Positions 15,715 through 23,744 of a stretch of DNA of 64,000 bases are shown here, piece by piece. The stretch comes from Paractinoplanes polyasparticus (GTDB lineage Bacteria > Actinomycetota > Actinomycetes > Mycobacteriales > Micromonosporaceae), in NCBI RefSeq assembly GCF_019710575.1, contig NZ_JAHWFK010000056.1, positions 59,694 to 123,693 of the forward strand, in the 5' to 3' direction. Position 1 is the first letter of the stretch. Every line of letters starts with the position of its first letter. The position numbers and the translations under genes were made by a program. Under the pieces are notes generated by a model. That model did no database searches, had not been told where the DNA came from, and saw only the letters and a list, made by a program, of their open reading frames with translations.

Positions 15715-17035
15715 GACGCTGACCGGACGGGCCGTTCTGGTCACGGCGGCCACCGCGGTGATCTCGGTGATCGTGACCGCGCTGGTGGCGCTGCCCATCG
15801 CCGTGCGCTCGGCCAACAACGCGGGCCGGGCCGACCTGGCCGACAAGTCGGCGATCGCGGTCGAGCTGCTCACCACCGAGCGGTTCGCGGCGCGGCAGCG
15901 GATCGTGGCGCGGCTGCGGGACGACGGCATCTCGGTCTATCTGGTCCGCCGCGGCGTCGCCGACCGGCCGGGCCTGCCGCCGCGGGTTCTCGAGCAGATC
16001 GCGGCCGGCTCGACCGTGGACACGCGCGGGGTGGTCGGTGGCGAGTCCGTGTTCATCGCGGGGCGGCCGTTGAGCGGCAACGACGCCGGGGTCGTGCTGA
16101 CCCGGGCCGCGTCCTCGGGAACGGCCGCGCGGGTGCTCGGCGGGGTGTGGGTGGCCCTGCTGGCCGGTCTGGCCGGCGGGATCGGCGCGGGCGCGCTGCT
16201 GGCCCGGTTCATCGCCCGTCCGTTGCGGCAGGCGGCGCTCGCGGCCGGGCGGATGTCGGCCGGGGACCGGTCGGTGCGACTGGCCGTGCGCCCGCCGGTC
16301 GAGGCGGCCGAGCTGGCGACCGCCCTCAATCAGCTGGGCGCGGCCCTGCAACGCAGCGAGGGCCGGGAACGCGAGTTCCTGTTGTCGGTCTCGCACGAGC
16401 TGCGTACGCCGCTGGCCACCATCCGTGGCTATGCCGAGGCCCTGGCCGACGGGGTCGTCGAGGGGCCCGAGGGTGGCGACACGATCCTGCGCGAGGCCCA
16501 GCGGCTCGACCGGCTCATCTCCGACCTGCTCGCCCTGTCCCGGCTGGAGGCCGGCGATCTGCCGGTCACCGTCGTCGCCGTGGACCTCAACGAGCTGGTC
16601 GACGCGGCGGCGCAGGCCTGGCGGCCGCGCTACGGTCCGCAATTGAGCGCTGAGCTGCCGACCGAGCCCGTGCTGGTCGACACCGACCCCGACCGGATCC
16701 GGCAGGTCATCGACGGCCTGTGCGAGAACGCGCTGCGGGTCGTTCCGGCCGGGACGCCGCTGGTGCTGGCGGTCCGCGCCGGCGAGCAGGGCGGCGTGGT
16801 CGAGGTGCGTGACGGCGGGCCCGGCTTCACCGACGAGGATCTCGAGGTGGCCTTCCAGCGGGGCGCGCTGCGGCAGCGTTACCGCCACGAACGCCCGACC
16901 GGCAGCGGGCTCGGCCTGGCCCTGGCCGCGCGCCTGGTGACCCGGCTGGGCGGCACGATCGCGGCCGGGCACGCCCCCGAGGGCGGCGCGATGTTCACGG
17001 TGACGCTGCCTTACACAGCCCGAACAAAACCCTGA
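15707..17035 (+). CDS. Sensor histidine kinase (HAMP, HisKA, HATPase)
   Basis: The 442-residue kinase has an N-terminal transmembrane segment (VLVTAATAVISVIVTALVAL), an extracytoplasmic sensor of about 115 residues and a second membrane segment (GVWVALLAGLAGGIGAGALL). A HAMP linker follows, with RPLRQAALAAGRMSAGDRSV. His230 in LLSVSHELRTPLATIRGYAE is the phosphorylated residue. ATP-binding boxes are present: CENALRV (N box), VRDGGPGF (G1) and GSGLGLALAARLV (G2). It pairs with the overlapping OmpR regulator. The stimulus is unknown. The secreted DUF5666-like protein 35 bp downstream may be part of the same signalling unit. Confidence 0.93.
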   Translation: MLRTLTGRAVLVTAATAVISVIVTALVALPIAVRSANNAGRADLADKSAIAVELLTTERFAARQRIVARLRDDGISVYLVRRGVADRPGLPPRVLEQIAAGSTVDTRGVVGGESVFIAGRPLSGNDAGVVLTRAASSGTAARVLGGVWVALLAGLAGGIGAGALLARFIARPLRQAALAAGRMSAGDRSVRLAVRPPVEAAELATALNQLGAALQRSEGREREFLLSVSHELRTPLATIRGYAEALADGVVEGPEGGDTILREAQRLDRLISDLLALSRLEAGDLPVTVVAVDLNELVDAAAQAWRPRYGPQLSAELPTEPVLVDTDPDRIRQVIDGLCENALRVVPAGTPLVLAVRAGEQGGVVEVRDGGPGFTDEDLEVAFQRGALRQRYRHERPTGSGLGLALAARLVTRLGGTIAAGHAPEGGAMFTVTLPYTARTKP

Positions 17036-17070
17036 CCCGTTCCGCGTACGCCGGGTCGAGGCTTCCCGTC

Positions 17071-17505
17071 ATGACACGTACCCGCATGACGTTGACCCTG
17101 ACCGCTCTGGGCGTGACCGGCGTGGTGGCCGCGGTCGCCGTCGGGGCGGCCGTCGCCACCCCGGCCGACGCCGCCGACGACACCTACGCCCTGGCCGCGC
17201 TCGAGGGTGACCAACAGGCCGGCGCCAAGCCGGCCCGGGCCTACCTGCGCAAGAACACCCTGCACGGCGAGGTGGTCGTGAGCGGCAAACAGGGCACCCG
17301 CACCCTCGTCGTGCAGCGCGGCACGGTCACCGCCACCGACGACAAGACCCTGAGCGTGAAGTCCACCGACGGCTTCACGCTGACCTGGACCAAGGGTGAC
17401 AAGCTGCGGCTGCGCGGCACCCTGAAGACCGGCGCCGAGGTCGGCGTGGCCGGCGCCGAGGACGGCAGCGCCACCGTCGCCCGCCTGGTCGTCGTCAAGC
17501 CTTGA
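17071..17505 (+). CDS. Small secreted beta-rich protein (DUF5666-like)
   Basis: The 144-residue protein has a signal peptide (MTRTRMTLTLTALGVTGVVA) with cleavage predicted near ATPADAADD. The mature part is a small beta domain: LHGEVVVSGKQGTRTLVVQR, GTVTATDDKTLSVKSTDGFT and WTKGDKLRLRGTLKTG. This strand pattern (G-x-V, T-x-L-x-V-K-S-x-D-G) matches DUF5666-like/OB-fold exported proteins. The role is unknown. It lies 35 bp after the histidine kinase on the same strand and may be co-transcribed with the two-component genes. Its last 11 bp overlap the end of the convergent DinB-like gene. Confidence 0.78.
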   Translation: MTRTRMTLTLTALGVTGVVAAVAVGAAVATPADAADDTYALAALEGDQQAGAKPARAYLRKNTLHGEVVVSGKQGTRTLVVQRGTVTATDDKTLSVKSTDGFTLTWTKGDKLRLRGTLKTGAEVGVAGAEDGSATVARLVVVKP

Positions 17506-18220
17506 GAGCGTCCAGGTCGCGGACGGCGTAGCGGTGGTGCTCCCACTCCTCCTGCAGAATGGTGTGCAGGCAGGACAGGACGGTCTCGGGATGCTCGGGC
17601 CCCCACGGGTTGCGGCGGACGGCGGCCAGGTCGTCAGCGGTGACCGTGGCGAGATAGCCGCGCACCAGGGCGACCCGGCCGGCCCGGGCCTCGAGCACCT
17701 CGGCGTACGGCGGCGTGCCGGTCATGAAGACGGAGAGGTCGTAGCCGTCGGTCTCGTACTCGGCGTTCGGCTGGCCGATCGGATGGTACGGCTCGGCGAC
17801 CTCCAGAATGGCACCGCGCAGCCACGTGTCGGTAGCCATGACGAGGTGCCGCAGGGTCTGGGCGAACGACCACTCGCCGTCGACCGACACGTCGGTGGTG
17901 CCGGGCGGCATCGCGGCGACGCGGTCGAGCGTGGCCGCCCAGGTGCGTTCGAGCGCGGCCCAGGCGGCCCGCAGGCCGTCGGGGTCGGTCGCCCGGCGGT
18001 CGGCGCGTCCGGGGAAGCGGCGGTTGAGTTCCGCTTCGACCAGCGGGACCACGTCGACGCCGTTGACCCGCAGGACGCCGTCGCCCTCGAACAGCCACGG
18101 CGCGTCGAGGTCCGCGCCCTGCAGCTCGACGGCCCGCATGACGACGCCGGACAGGTCGCTGCGGACAAAGCGGGCGCCACTCAGGTCGGCGTCGATGAAC
18201 TGCCTGGTCTCGTCGGCCAT
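17495..18220 (-). CDS. Pentapeptide-repeat / DinB-like fusion protein
   Basis: The first ~40 residues contain pentapeptide-like repeats (FIDADLSGARFVRSDLSGVV and ELQGADL). The remainder is a DinB/YfiT-like four-helix bundle (RAAWAALERTWAATLDRVAA, EWSFAQTLRHLVMATDTWL, LHTILQEEWEHHRYAVRDLD). Its His residues at the first, second and third helices could bind a metal, as in DinB_2 thiol-transferases. The ATG at 18218-18220 has GGGAG 5 nt upstream; a GTG at 18235 would add five residues. The domain pairing is recognisable in actinobacterial genomes, where the protein is often annotated as DinB family. The substrate is unknown. Confidence 0.82.
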   Translation of the reverse strand: MADETRQFIDADLSGARFVRSDLSGVVMRAVELQGADLDAPWLFEGDGVLRVNGVDVVPLVEAELNRRFPGRADRRATDPDGLRAAWAALERTWAATLDRVAAMPPGTTDVSVDGEWSFAQTLRHLVMATDTWLRGAILEVAEPYHPIGQPNAEYETDGYDLSVFMTGTPPYAEVLEARAGRVALVRGYLATVTADDLAAVRRNPWGPEHPETVLSCLHTILQEEWEHHRYAVRDLDALKA

Positions 18221-18298
18221 GGATGCTCCCGTCACGTGGTCCGTCTCGGCGCAGACCTCATAGTGATCGCTCCGCGCCCCGGAGAGAATGGGGGCGCT

Positions 18299-20014
18299 CT
18301 ACAGGTCCAGCACGATGTCGCCTTCCGGGCGGGCCGAGCAGATCAGCACGTTGCCCTCGGCCGGCGGGTCGACCGGGTCGGTGGTGTAGGTGACCTCGCC
18401 CGACAGCAGGCCGGATTCGCAGTTGTGGCAGACGCCGACGCGGCACGACCAGCGGACCGGGACGTCGCACGCCTCGGCCAGGTCGAGCAGGCTGGCCGAT
18501 TCCCGCGGCCAGGGCACGGTCAGGTCGCTGCGGACGAAGGACACCGCGGGGCCGGTGCCCGGCTCGCCCGCCGGCGGGTGCGGTGGGCGGGTGGGCTTCG
18601 CCTCGATGCCGGGGGTCAGGCCGGGCGCCGCACCGAAGATCTCGGTGTGGACGCGGCGGCCGGCTAGAGCGGCGGTCACGTCGGTGAGGAAGGTGGCGGG
18701 GCCGCACACGTAGGCGTCGCCGTCCCCCGGCAGGTTCAGGGCGTGCAGCGAGGCGGCCGACAAGCGGCCGGCGAAGTCGTAGTCGCCGGGCTCCTGCGGG
18801 CGCGGGTGGCTGAAGCAGACGTACGAGTGAGCGTTCGGCAGCCGGGCCAGCAGGGCCCTCGCCTCGGCCGCGAAGGGCTGCTCCTCGCCGTTGCGCGCGG
18901 CCTGCACCCACCACACCTCCCGGGTCGACGCCTGGTCGGCCAGCGCGTGCAGCATGGCCAGCACCGGGGTCGCCCCGACGCCCGCGCTGACCAGCAGGAC
19001 CGGCCCGTCGCCCGGGGTCAGCACGAACGTGCCGCGGGGTGCGGCCGCGTCGATCAGGTCGCCGGAGCGGACGCCGGTGTGCAGGTAGGCGCTGGCTCGG
19101 CCGTGCGGTTCCTGCTTGACGCTGATGCGGTATTCGGGGCCGCCGGGTGCGCCGGAGAGGGAGTAGCTGCGTACCAGGCCGGATTTCAGCCGTACGGTGA
19201 GAAACTGGCCCGGTAAGGCCGCGGGCAACGCCGTGCCGTCCGGATCGGCCAGCCGCAGCGAGGCGATCGTCGAACTCTCCGGCTCGACAGCGGTCACCCG
19301 CAGCGGGCGGAACCCGGCCCAGGCCGGCGGGGGCGAGGCGGCGACCAGGCCCGCGTTGCCGCTCGAGGACGCCGGCTCGTCGAGCATCGCCCGGAACGAG
19401 CCCTGCCAGCCCGGGCTGAGCGCGGGGATGCGCAACGCCTGCTCGATCCGCTCCCGGGAATGGCCGGGCAGGTAGAGCAGGGCGTCGACCTCGGCCACGG
19501 TGAGCGCTTCGGGACCGTCGGCGACCTTGACGATGTCGTCGCCCGCTCGCACCTCGCCCTCGCTCAGCACCCGGAAGTAGAAGCCGGGCCGGTGGTGCTG
19601 CACGAGCAGGGCCGGCATCCGCGGATCGTCCATCCGGATGCCGACCCGATAGCAGGTGACCCGGGGCTGGGTCACCTCGAACAGCGCGGCCCCGACCCGG
19701 TAGCGGTCGCCCACCCGCACCTCGTCGTCGGCCAGCCCGTCGACCGTGAAGTTCTCGCCGAACTGTCCCGGCACAAAATCGTCCCGGCCCAGAAACTTCT
19801 GCCAATACCGGTACGAGTCCAGCTGGTACACGAACACGGCCCGCATCTCACCGCCGTGCCCGCCCAGATCCCCCTGCCCGTCCCCGTCGAGGTTGAGACG
19901 GCGCGCCATGACTGGCCCGTCGACCGGCGCCTTCCAGATCCCGGTGTGCACAGTGCGCCCACGCCACAGCACGTCCTTGGGCAGTCCGACATTGACCGAG
20001 CGAAGCGTCGCCAT
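18299..20014 (-). CDS. MOSC - ferredoxin reductase - [2Fe-2S] ferredoxin fusion oxidoreductase
   Basis: The 571-residue protein has three parts. A YiiM-like MOSC domain (about 1-215) carries GDLGGHGGEMRAVFVYQ and TQPRVTCYRVGIRM, where the Cys is the usual molybdopterin/sulfur-carrying position. An FNR-type FAD/NAD(P) reductase (about 230-450) carries RSYSLSGAP for FAD and LLVSAGVGATPVLAML plus DAYVCGPATF for NAD(P). A C-terminal plant-type ferredoxin has the C-x4-C-x2-C set (SCRVGVCHNC) and a final Cys in LICSARPEG. It likely uses NAD(P)H to reduce a substrate at the MOSC end, possibly an N-hydroxylated or sulfur compound; this is inference. The ATG at 20012-20014 gives the MOSC start. It appears monocistronic. 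Confidence 0.88.
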   Translation of the reverse strand: MATLRSVNVGLPKDVLWRGRTVHTGIWKAPVDGPVMARRLNLDGDGQGDLGGHGGEMRAVFVYQLDSYRYWQKFLGRDDFVPGQFGENFTVDGLADDEVRVGDRYRVGAALFEVTQPRVTCYRVGIRMDDPRMPALLVQHHRPGFYFRVLSEGEVRAGDDIVKVADGPEALTVAEVDALLYLPGHSRERIEQALRIPALSPGWQGSFRAMLDEPASSSGNAGLVAASPPPAWAGFRPLRVTAVEPESSTIASLRLADPDGTALPAALPGQFLTVRLKSGLVRSYSLSGAPGGPEYRISVKQEPHGRASAYLHTGVRSGDLIDAAAPRGTFVLTPGDGPVLLVSAGVGATPVLAMLHALADQASTREVWWVQAARNGEEQPFAAEARALLARLPNAHSYVCFSHPRPQEPGDYDFAGRLSAASLHALNLPGDGDAYVCGPATFLTDVTAALAGRRVHTEIFGAAPGLTPGIEAKPTRPPHPPAGEPGTGPAVSFVRSDLTVPWPRESASLLDLAEACDVPVRWSCRVGVCHNCESGLLSGEVTYTTDPVDPPAEGNVLICSARPEGDIVLDL

Positions 20015-20058
20015 CCCCTCATGTTCCCACCCGGCCTGAACACCGGCGCCGCCTTCGT

Positions 20059-20805
20059 TCAGGGCGCGGCGGCGGTGGCGAACACGCGGCGCAGCGAGTC
20101 GAACGTCGCCAGCGAGAGCCGTCCCTCGGCCTGGAGAGACCTCACTGCCGGGTCCGAGGCATCCGCCGCCACCGCGTCCTCCCACATCGCTCGCTCAGCC
20201 TCGCGCCATTCGGGCTTCTCGTGCACCTCCACCCCGAGGAAACCGGCTCTCGTCAGGTCTCGCCGCAGATCCACCGCACGGATCCGCGCCGGGACGCGCT
20301 CGTCCGACGGGTCTTCGGCCTCCCAGCAGGTCACGGCGAGCCGACCGCCGGGCCTCAGCAGCCGGCGGAACTCGAGCAGCGCGGCGAGCGGTGGTACGGC
20401 GAATTGCACGGCGTCCACACACATCAGGCCGTCCGCGGCGCCCGTGGGCAGGCCCGTCGCCACCAGAGTCCCCGTCTGGAACTGTGCCCGCCCGGCGGGC
20501 AGCCGGCGCGCGCCGTTCTGCTTCGCGCGCTCGATGGCCACGGAGGAGAAATCCACCCCGGCCACGCGTGCGCCGGTCCGCCGGGCGACCTCGATGCCGT
20601 ACCCGCCCCGCCCGCAGGCGATGTCGAGCAGCAGGCCGCCCGGCGCCAGGCGCAATTCCCGGGTCAGCTCGCCGATTCCCGGCCAGGAAAGGACGCCCGC
20701 ATCCCCCAGCTCCACCGGCAGTCCCATGGCACGGGCGACGATCGCGTCCCGAGCGGGCGAGGACATGTCCGCATACCACTGATCGAAATACGCGCTGTCA
20801 GGCAT
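20059..20805 (-). CDS. Class I SAM-dependent methyltransferase
   Basis: The 248-residue protein has the glycine-rich SAM loop LLLDIACGRGGYGIEVA (motif I) and an acidic residue after strand 2 (ARVAGVDFSSVAIERA). ADGLMCVDAVQFAVPP is motif IV, and RPGGRLAVTCWEAED the post-motif strand of Methyltransf_11/25 enzymes. The N-terminus (MPDSAYFDQWYADMSSPARD) is a cap helix for small-molecule substrates. The methyl acceptor is unknown. The gene sits alone between the MOSC fusion and the flavin monooxygenase on the same strand, with gaps of 44 and 64 bp, so it could share their transcript. Confidence 0.87.
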   Translation of the reverse strand: MPDSAYFDQWYADMSSPARDAIVARAMGLPVELGDAGVLSWPGIGELTRELRLAPGGLLLDIACGRGGYGIEVARRTGARVAGVDFSSVAIERAKQNGARRLPAGRAQFQTGTLVATGLPTGAADGLMCVDAVQFAVPPLAALLEFRRLLRPGGRLAVTCWEAEDPSDERVPARIRAVDLRRDLTRAGFLGVEVHEKPEWREAERAMWEDAVAADASDPAVRSLQAEGRLSLATFDSLRRVFATAAAP

Positions 20806-20869
20806 GGTGGCACCGTACTGGGTCCTTGCCGGTGCCGGCCCGCTGCCACGTTGCGGGCCGGCACCGGGC

Positions 20870-22345
20870 TCAGGCGTCCTCGAGGACGTTTTCGCGGGCG
20901 CGCAGGCGGCCCAGCAGGGCCGGGGTCACGCCGCGGTAGGCGGACGGGTCGACCGGGTTGAGCCAGTGCGAGGCGCGGACGCGCTTGCTGATGTTGAGGT
21001 CCAGGTCGTCCAGCACCTCGTCGACGTTCTTCAAGGAGAACGGGATGATTTTGGTGCCGCGGCTGTGGTGCCGGTCGGTGGCCTCGTCCATGAAGGCCAG
21101 CTGCGCCTCGACCTGGCGGCGCATCGCTTCGGGGCCGGGCAGCGGCACCGCGCCGGCCAGGTGGGCGGTGATCCAGACGGCGGCCATCTCGGCGTTCAGC
21201 GGGCTGAAGAACGAGGAGTTGTAGCCGTTGAAGTAGAGGCCGTCGACGCCGGGCGGCAGGATCTGGCGGTACAGCTGGAAGTTGCCGCGCTCGTCGAAGA
21301 GCTTTTGCTGCACCGTCTCGTCGAGGAACGGCACGCCCTGCCGGAAGCCGGTGGCACAGACGATCAGGTCGGCCGGCAGCACCGTACCGTCGGAAAGCTC
21401 GGCCCGGCCCGCGCTCAGCCGGACGATGGTGGTGTCGCGGCGCACGCGGATCGTGCCCTTCTCGACGCCCTCGAAGAAGCCCTCGGTGGCCAGGCCGATC
21501 GCGCCCTTGACGATGCCCTCCATCGTGCCCCGGGGCACCAGGCCCAGCTGTTCGAGCTTGAACTGGCGTACGGACACCGATCCGACCGAGTTCAGCATGC
21601 TGCGCCGCACCGGGTTGGCCGGGCCGTGCAGGAATTTCTCGACGCCGCGCAGCCGGTGGTAGCGGAACAGCGCCTCGCCCATCCGGGTCAGCAGCAGCAT
21701 CTTGAAGTTGAGCACGCCGCCGATTTTGCGCGGCACCTTCCACAGCAGCTGCCGGGCGATGACGTCCGTGCTCGCGGCCTCCTGCGACAGCGGCACGGTG
21801 ACATCACACGCCGATTTGCCGTACCCCACCACGAGTACGCGCTTCCCGCGCGCGATGTCGGCCGAGTGCACCGACGTGCCGGCCAGGATCTGCCCGCCCG
21901 CCTTCTCGAAGTCGGCGGCGCCGGGGAAGACCGGCATCGCCGGCTCGCAGAACACGCCGTTGGCCACGACCAGCTTGTCAACCGTGTCGGTCCCGCCGGT
22001 CGACAGGGTCAGCGTCCACCCTTTGCCGTCGCCGGCCGCCGACAGCACACGGACCCCGAGGCGCAGGTGCGGCTCGATCTTGAACTCGTGGGCGTACGCC
22101 TCCAGCCACGACTGCACCTGGGCGCCGGTCGGCCACTCGGGCAGATCCTTCGGCATCGGGAAATCGGAGAGGCCGTACGTGGCCTTGGCGCTCTGAGTGG
22201 TCAGGCCGGGGTACCGCCGCGTGCGGCTCCACACCCCGCCCACGTCCGGCGCCGAGTCGTGGACGACCACCTCGTGGCCGGCCTGGAGCAGTGTCTTCGC
22301 GGTGGCCAGCCCGGCCACGCCGGCGCCGATGATCCCGACGCGCAT
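20870..22345 (-). CDS. Flavin-containing monooxygenase (FMO/BVMO-like)
   Basis: The 491-residue protein has the FAD-binding GIIGAGVAGLATAKTLLQAG at the N-terminus and the NADPH-binding VLVVGYGKSACDVTVPL near residue 175. The GTSVHSADIARGK segment between them corresponds to the FMO fingerprint, with His conserved but without the closing aromatic residue of classical FMO/BVMO motifs. ADLIVCATGFRQG is the C-terminal ATG motif. Such enzymes use NADPH and O2 to oxygenate heteroatoms or ketones. It starts 2 bp after the stop of the upstream cupin gene, so the two form an operon, controlled from the palindrome at 22888-22908. It probably performs an early oxygenation for this catabolic cluster (inference). 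Confidence 0.88.
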   Translation of the reverse strand: MRVGIIGAGVAGLATAKTLLQAGHEVVVHDSAPDVGGVWSRTRRYPGLTTQSAKATYGLSDFPMPKDLPEWPTGAQVQSWLEAYAHEFKIEPHLRLGVRVLSAAGDGKGWTLTLSTGGTDTVDKLVVANGVFCEPAMPVFPGAADFEKAGGQILAGTSVHSADIARGKRVLVVGYGKSACDVTVPLSQEAASTDVIARQLLWKVPRKIGGVLNFKMLLLTRMGEALFRYHRLRGVEKFLHGPANPVRRSMLNSVGSVSVRQFKLEQLGLVPRGTMEGIVKGAIGLATEGFFEGVEKGTIRVRRDTTIVRLSAGRAELSDGTVLPADLIVCATGFRQGVPFLDETVQQKLFDERGNFQLYRQILPPGVDGLYFNGYNSSFFSPLNAEMAAVWITAHLAGAVPLPGPEAMRRQVEAQLAFMDEATDRHHSRGTKIIPFSLKNVDEVLDDLDLNISKRVRASHWLNPVDPSAYRGVTPALLGRLRARENVLEDA

Positions 22346-22347
22346 GG

Positions 22348-22815
22348 TCAGCGACCCCCGCCGGGCGGCAGCTGCAGCTCGATCCCGAACTCCTCCATGA
22401 TCGGCTTGAGCGTGGCCATGTCCTTCGGGCCGGGCGGCAGCTCACCGAGCGCCTGGTAGTACGCCTCCAGCCCGGCCGGTGAGACCACCGAGACGACCCG
22501 GGCCTCGTCGCCGTACGGGTTGCGGAACGTGTGCACGACGTTGCGCGGCAGGTAGAGGTAGTCGCCGAACTCGAGGGTGAACTCCTCGCCGCCGAGCGAC
22601 ACATCGAGCCGGCCGGCCAGGCAGATGAACGACTCGTCCTCGCGGGTGTGCAGGTGGGCCGGCGGGCCGTTGGTCTCCGGCGGGATCGCGTACTCGAAAA
22701 GCGAGTAGGCGTCGCGGGTGGCCGGCCCGTTCGCCTTCATCGTGATGTTCAGGCCGATCGCGGGGATCTGGGTCCCTTTGCGCGAGCTGAGCATGTAACC
22801 GCCGCCAAGACTCAC
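22348..22815 (-). CDS. Cupin-domain protein of the monooxygenase operon
   Basis: The 155-residue cupin has metal ligands in motif 1 (HLHTREDESFICLAG: two His and a Glu) and in motif 2 (FGDYLYLPRNVVHTFRN: His). This set can bind Fe, Mn or Zn. I chose GTG 22815 because GGAGGAGG lies just upstream on the minus strand (22817-22826); an upstream start would add residues with no fit. It may be a dioxygenase-like enzyme or a ring-opening isomerase, but the substrate cannot be named. The gene is 2 bp from the monooxygenase and 81 bp downstream of iclR, with the operator palindrome in that interval. Confidence 0.82.
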   Translation of the reverse strand: MSLGGGYMLSSRKGTQIPAIGLNITMKANGPATRDAYSLFEYAIPPETNGPPAHLHTREDESFICLAGRLDVSLGGEEFTLEFGDYLYLPRNVVHTFRNPYGDEARVVSVVSPAGLEAYYQALGELPPGPKDMATLKPIMEEFGIELQLPPGGGR

Positions 22816-22887
22816 GGCTCCTCCTCCACTTCGCCGGGCTGTGCACTGGGTCACAGCCTGCGGCTCGCGGCGCGAGCACCCAAACGA

Positions 22888-22908
22888 CCGTCCCGCTCAG
22901 CGGGACGG
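22888..22908. promoter_or_regulatory. 21-bp perfect palindrome, predicted IclR operator (site 1)
   Basis: The core GTCCCGCTCAGCGGGAC (22890-22906) extends to 21 bp of perfect symmetry around C22898. It spans the stop codon of the iclR gene (TGA at 22897-22899 on the minus strand) and lies 73 bp upstream of the cupin start. The same core, with one central base changed, occurs at 23644-23660, and a close variant occurs at 50670-50686. Assignment to the IclR protein encoded beside it is inference from position and repetition. Confidence 0.8.
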
Positions 22909-23664
22909 AAAGCTGCTGTACGCCCGAGAGGCGGCCGCCGCGGCCAGGCGCACGGCCGGGCCGGCCCGGTCGGCGCGCACCAGGGCGACCGGCCCGGTGA
23001 CCGAGACGGCAGCCACGACGACGCCCAGCGGCCCGAAGATCGGAGCGGCCACGCAGCTGATGCCGACGTTTCCCTCCTCGCGCTCGACGGCCAGCCCGCG
23101 GTCGGGGATGGCCGCCAGCTCCCGTCGCAGCGCGGTGGCTGTGGTCATCGTGCGGGGCGTCCGCCGCTCCATACCGGCGTTGATCACCGCCTGCACGGCC
23201 GCTTCGTCGCTGTAGGCCAGGATCGCCATGCCCAGAGCCGAGCAGTGCGCCGGCAGCAACGCGCCGACCTGCGACAGCATCGGCATCGGCCGATGTCCGG
23301 TGATCTTCTCGACCAGCAGCACCTGGGTGCCGCTGAGCACGCCCAGTTGCACCGTCAGGCGGGTGGCGTGGTGCAGATCCTGCAGGTAGGGCAGCGCTGC
23401 CTCGCGCAACTGGTGCCGGACCGGGGCGAGGCCCGAGAGCTCGAAGATGCGGTTGCCGACCCGGTAGCGGTCGGCGGGCTTGTCGAGCCAGCCCAGCTTG
23501 AGCATCTTGTCGGCCGTGCGGTGCGTGGTCGAGCGGGGCAGGCCGCAGCGGGCCACCAGGGCGGCCAGGCTGAGTTCGCGGTGCTGCTCGTCGAACGCGC
23601 CCAGGATGGCGGCGGCCCGGTCGAGCCCGCCCAGCGACCCACTGTCCCGCTGAGCGGGACTCAC
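22897..23664 (-). CDS. IclR-family transcriptional regulator of catabolic cluster 1
   Basis: The 255-residue protein has an N-terminal winged helix-turn-helix (residues about 12-75: LDRAAAILGAFDEQ, SLAALVARCGLPRSTTHRTA, RYRVGNRIFELSG). The C-terminal effector-binding GAF-like domain contains LLPAHCSALGMAILAY and GISCVAAPIFGPLGVVVAAV, both typical. The GTG at 23664 is used; operator site 2 (23644-23660) lies inside its first codons, so binding should repress its own gene. It sits between the cupin/monooxygenase operon and the divergent SDR/cupin/hydrolase/dioxygenase operon. Its effector is probably an aromatic or ring-cleavage intermediate. Confidence 0.92.
   Translation of the reverse strand: MSPAQRDSGSLGGLDRAAAILGAFDEQHRELSLAALVARCGLPRSTTHRTADKMLKLGWLDKPADRYRVGNRIFELSGLAPVRHQLREAALPYLQDLHHATRLTVQLGVLSGTQVLLVEKITGHRPMPMLSQVGALLPAHCSALGMAILAYSDEAAVQAVINAGMERRTPRTMTTATALRRELAAIPDRGLAVEREEGNVGISCVAAPIFGPLGVVVAAVSVTGPVALVRADRAGPAVRLAAAAASRAYSSFPSR
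23644..23660. promoter_or_regulatory. 17-bp perfect palindrome, predicted IclR operator (site 2)
   Basis: GTCCCGCTGAGCGGGAC is perfectly symmetric around position 23652. It differs from the core of site 1 only at the central base. It lies at codons 2-7 of iclR (start 23664) and 85 bp upstream of the SDR start on the other strand, so one protein could control both directions. Confidence 0.82.
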
Positions 23665-23744
23665 GGTAGGGCCTCGGCAGTCATGGCGGTCAGGCTAGCC
23701 GTGTTCGAGCCACGTCGGGAGTCCGCGTAACACGAGGAGGCCTC

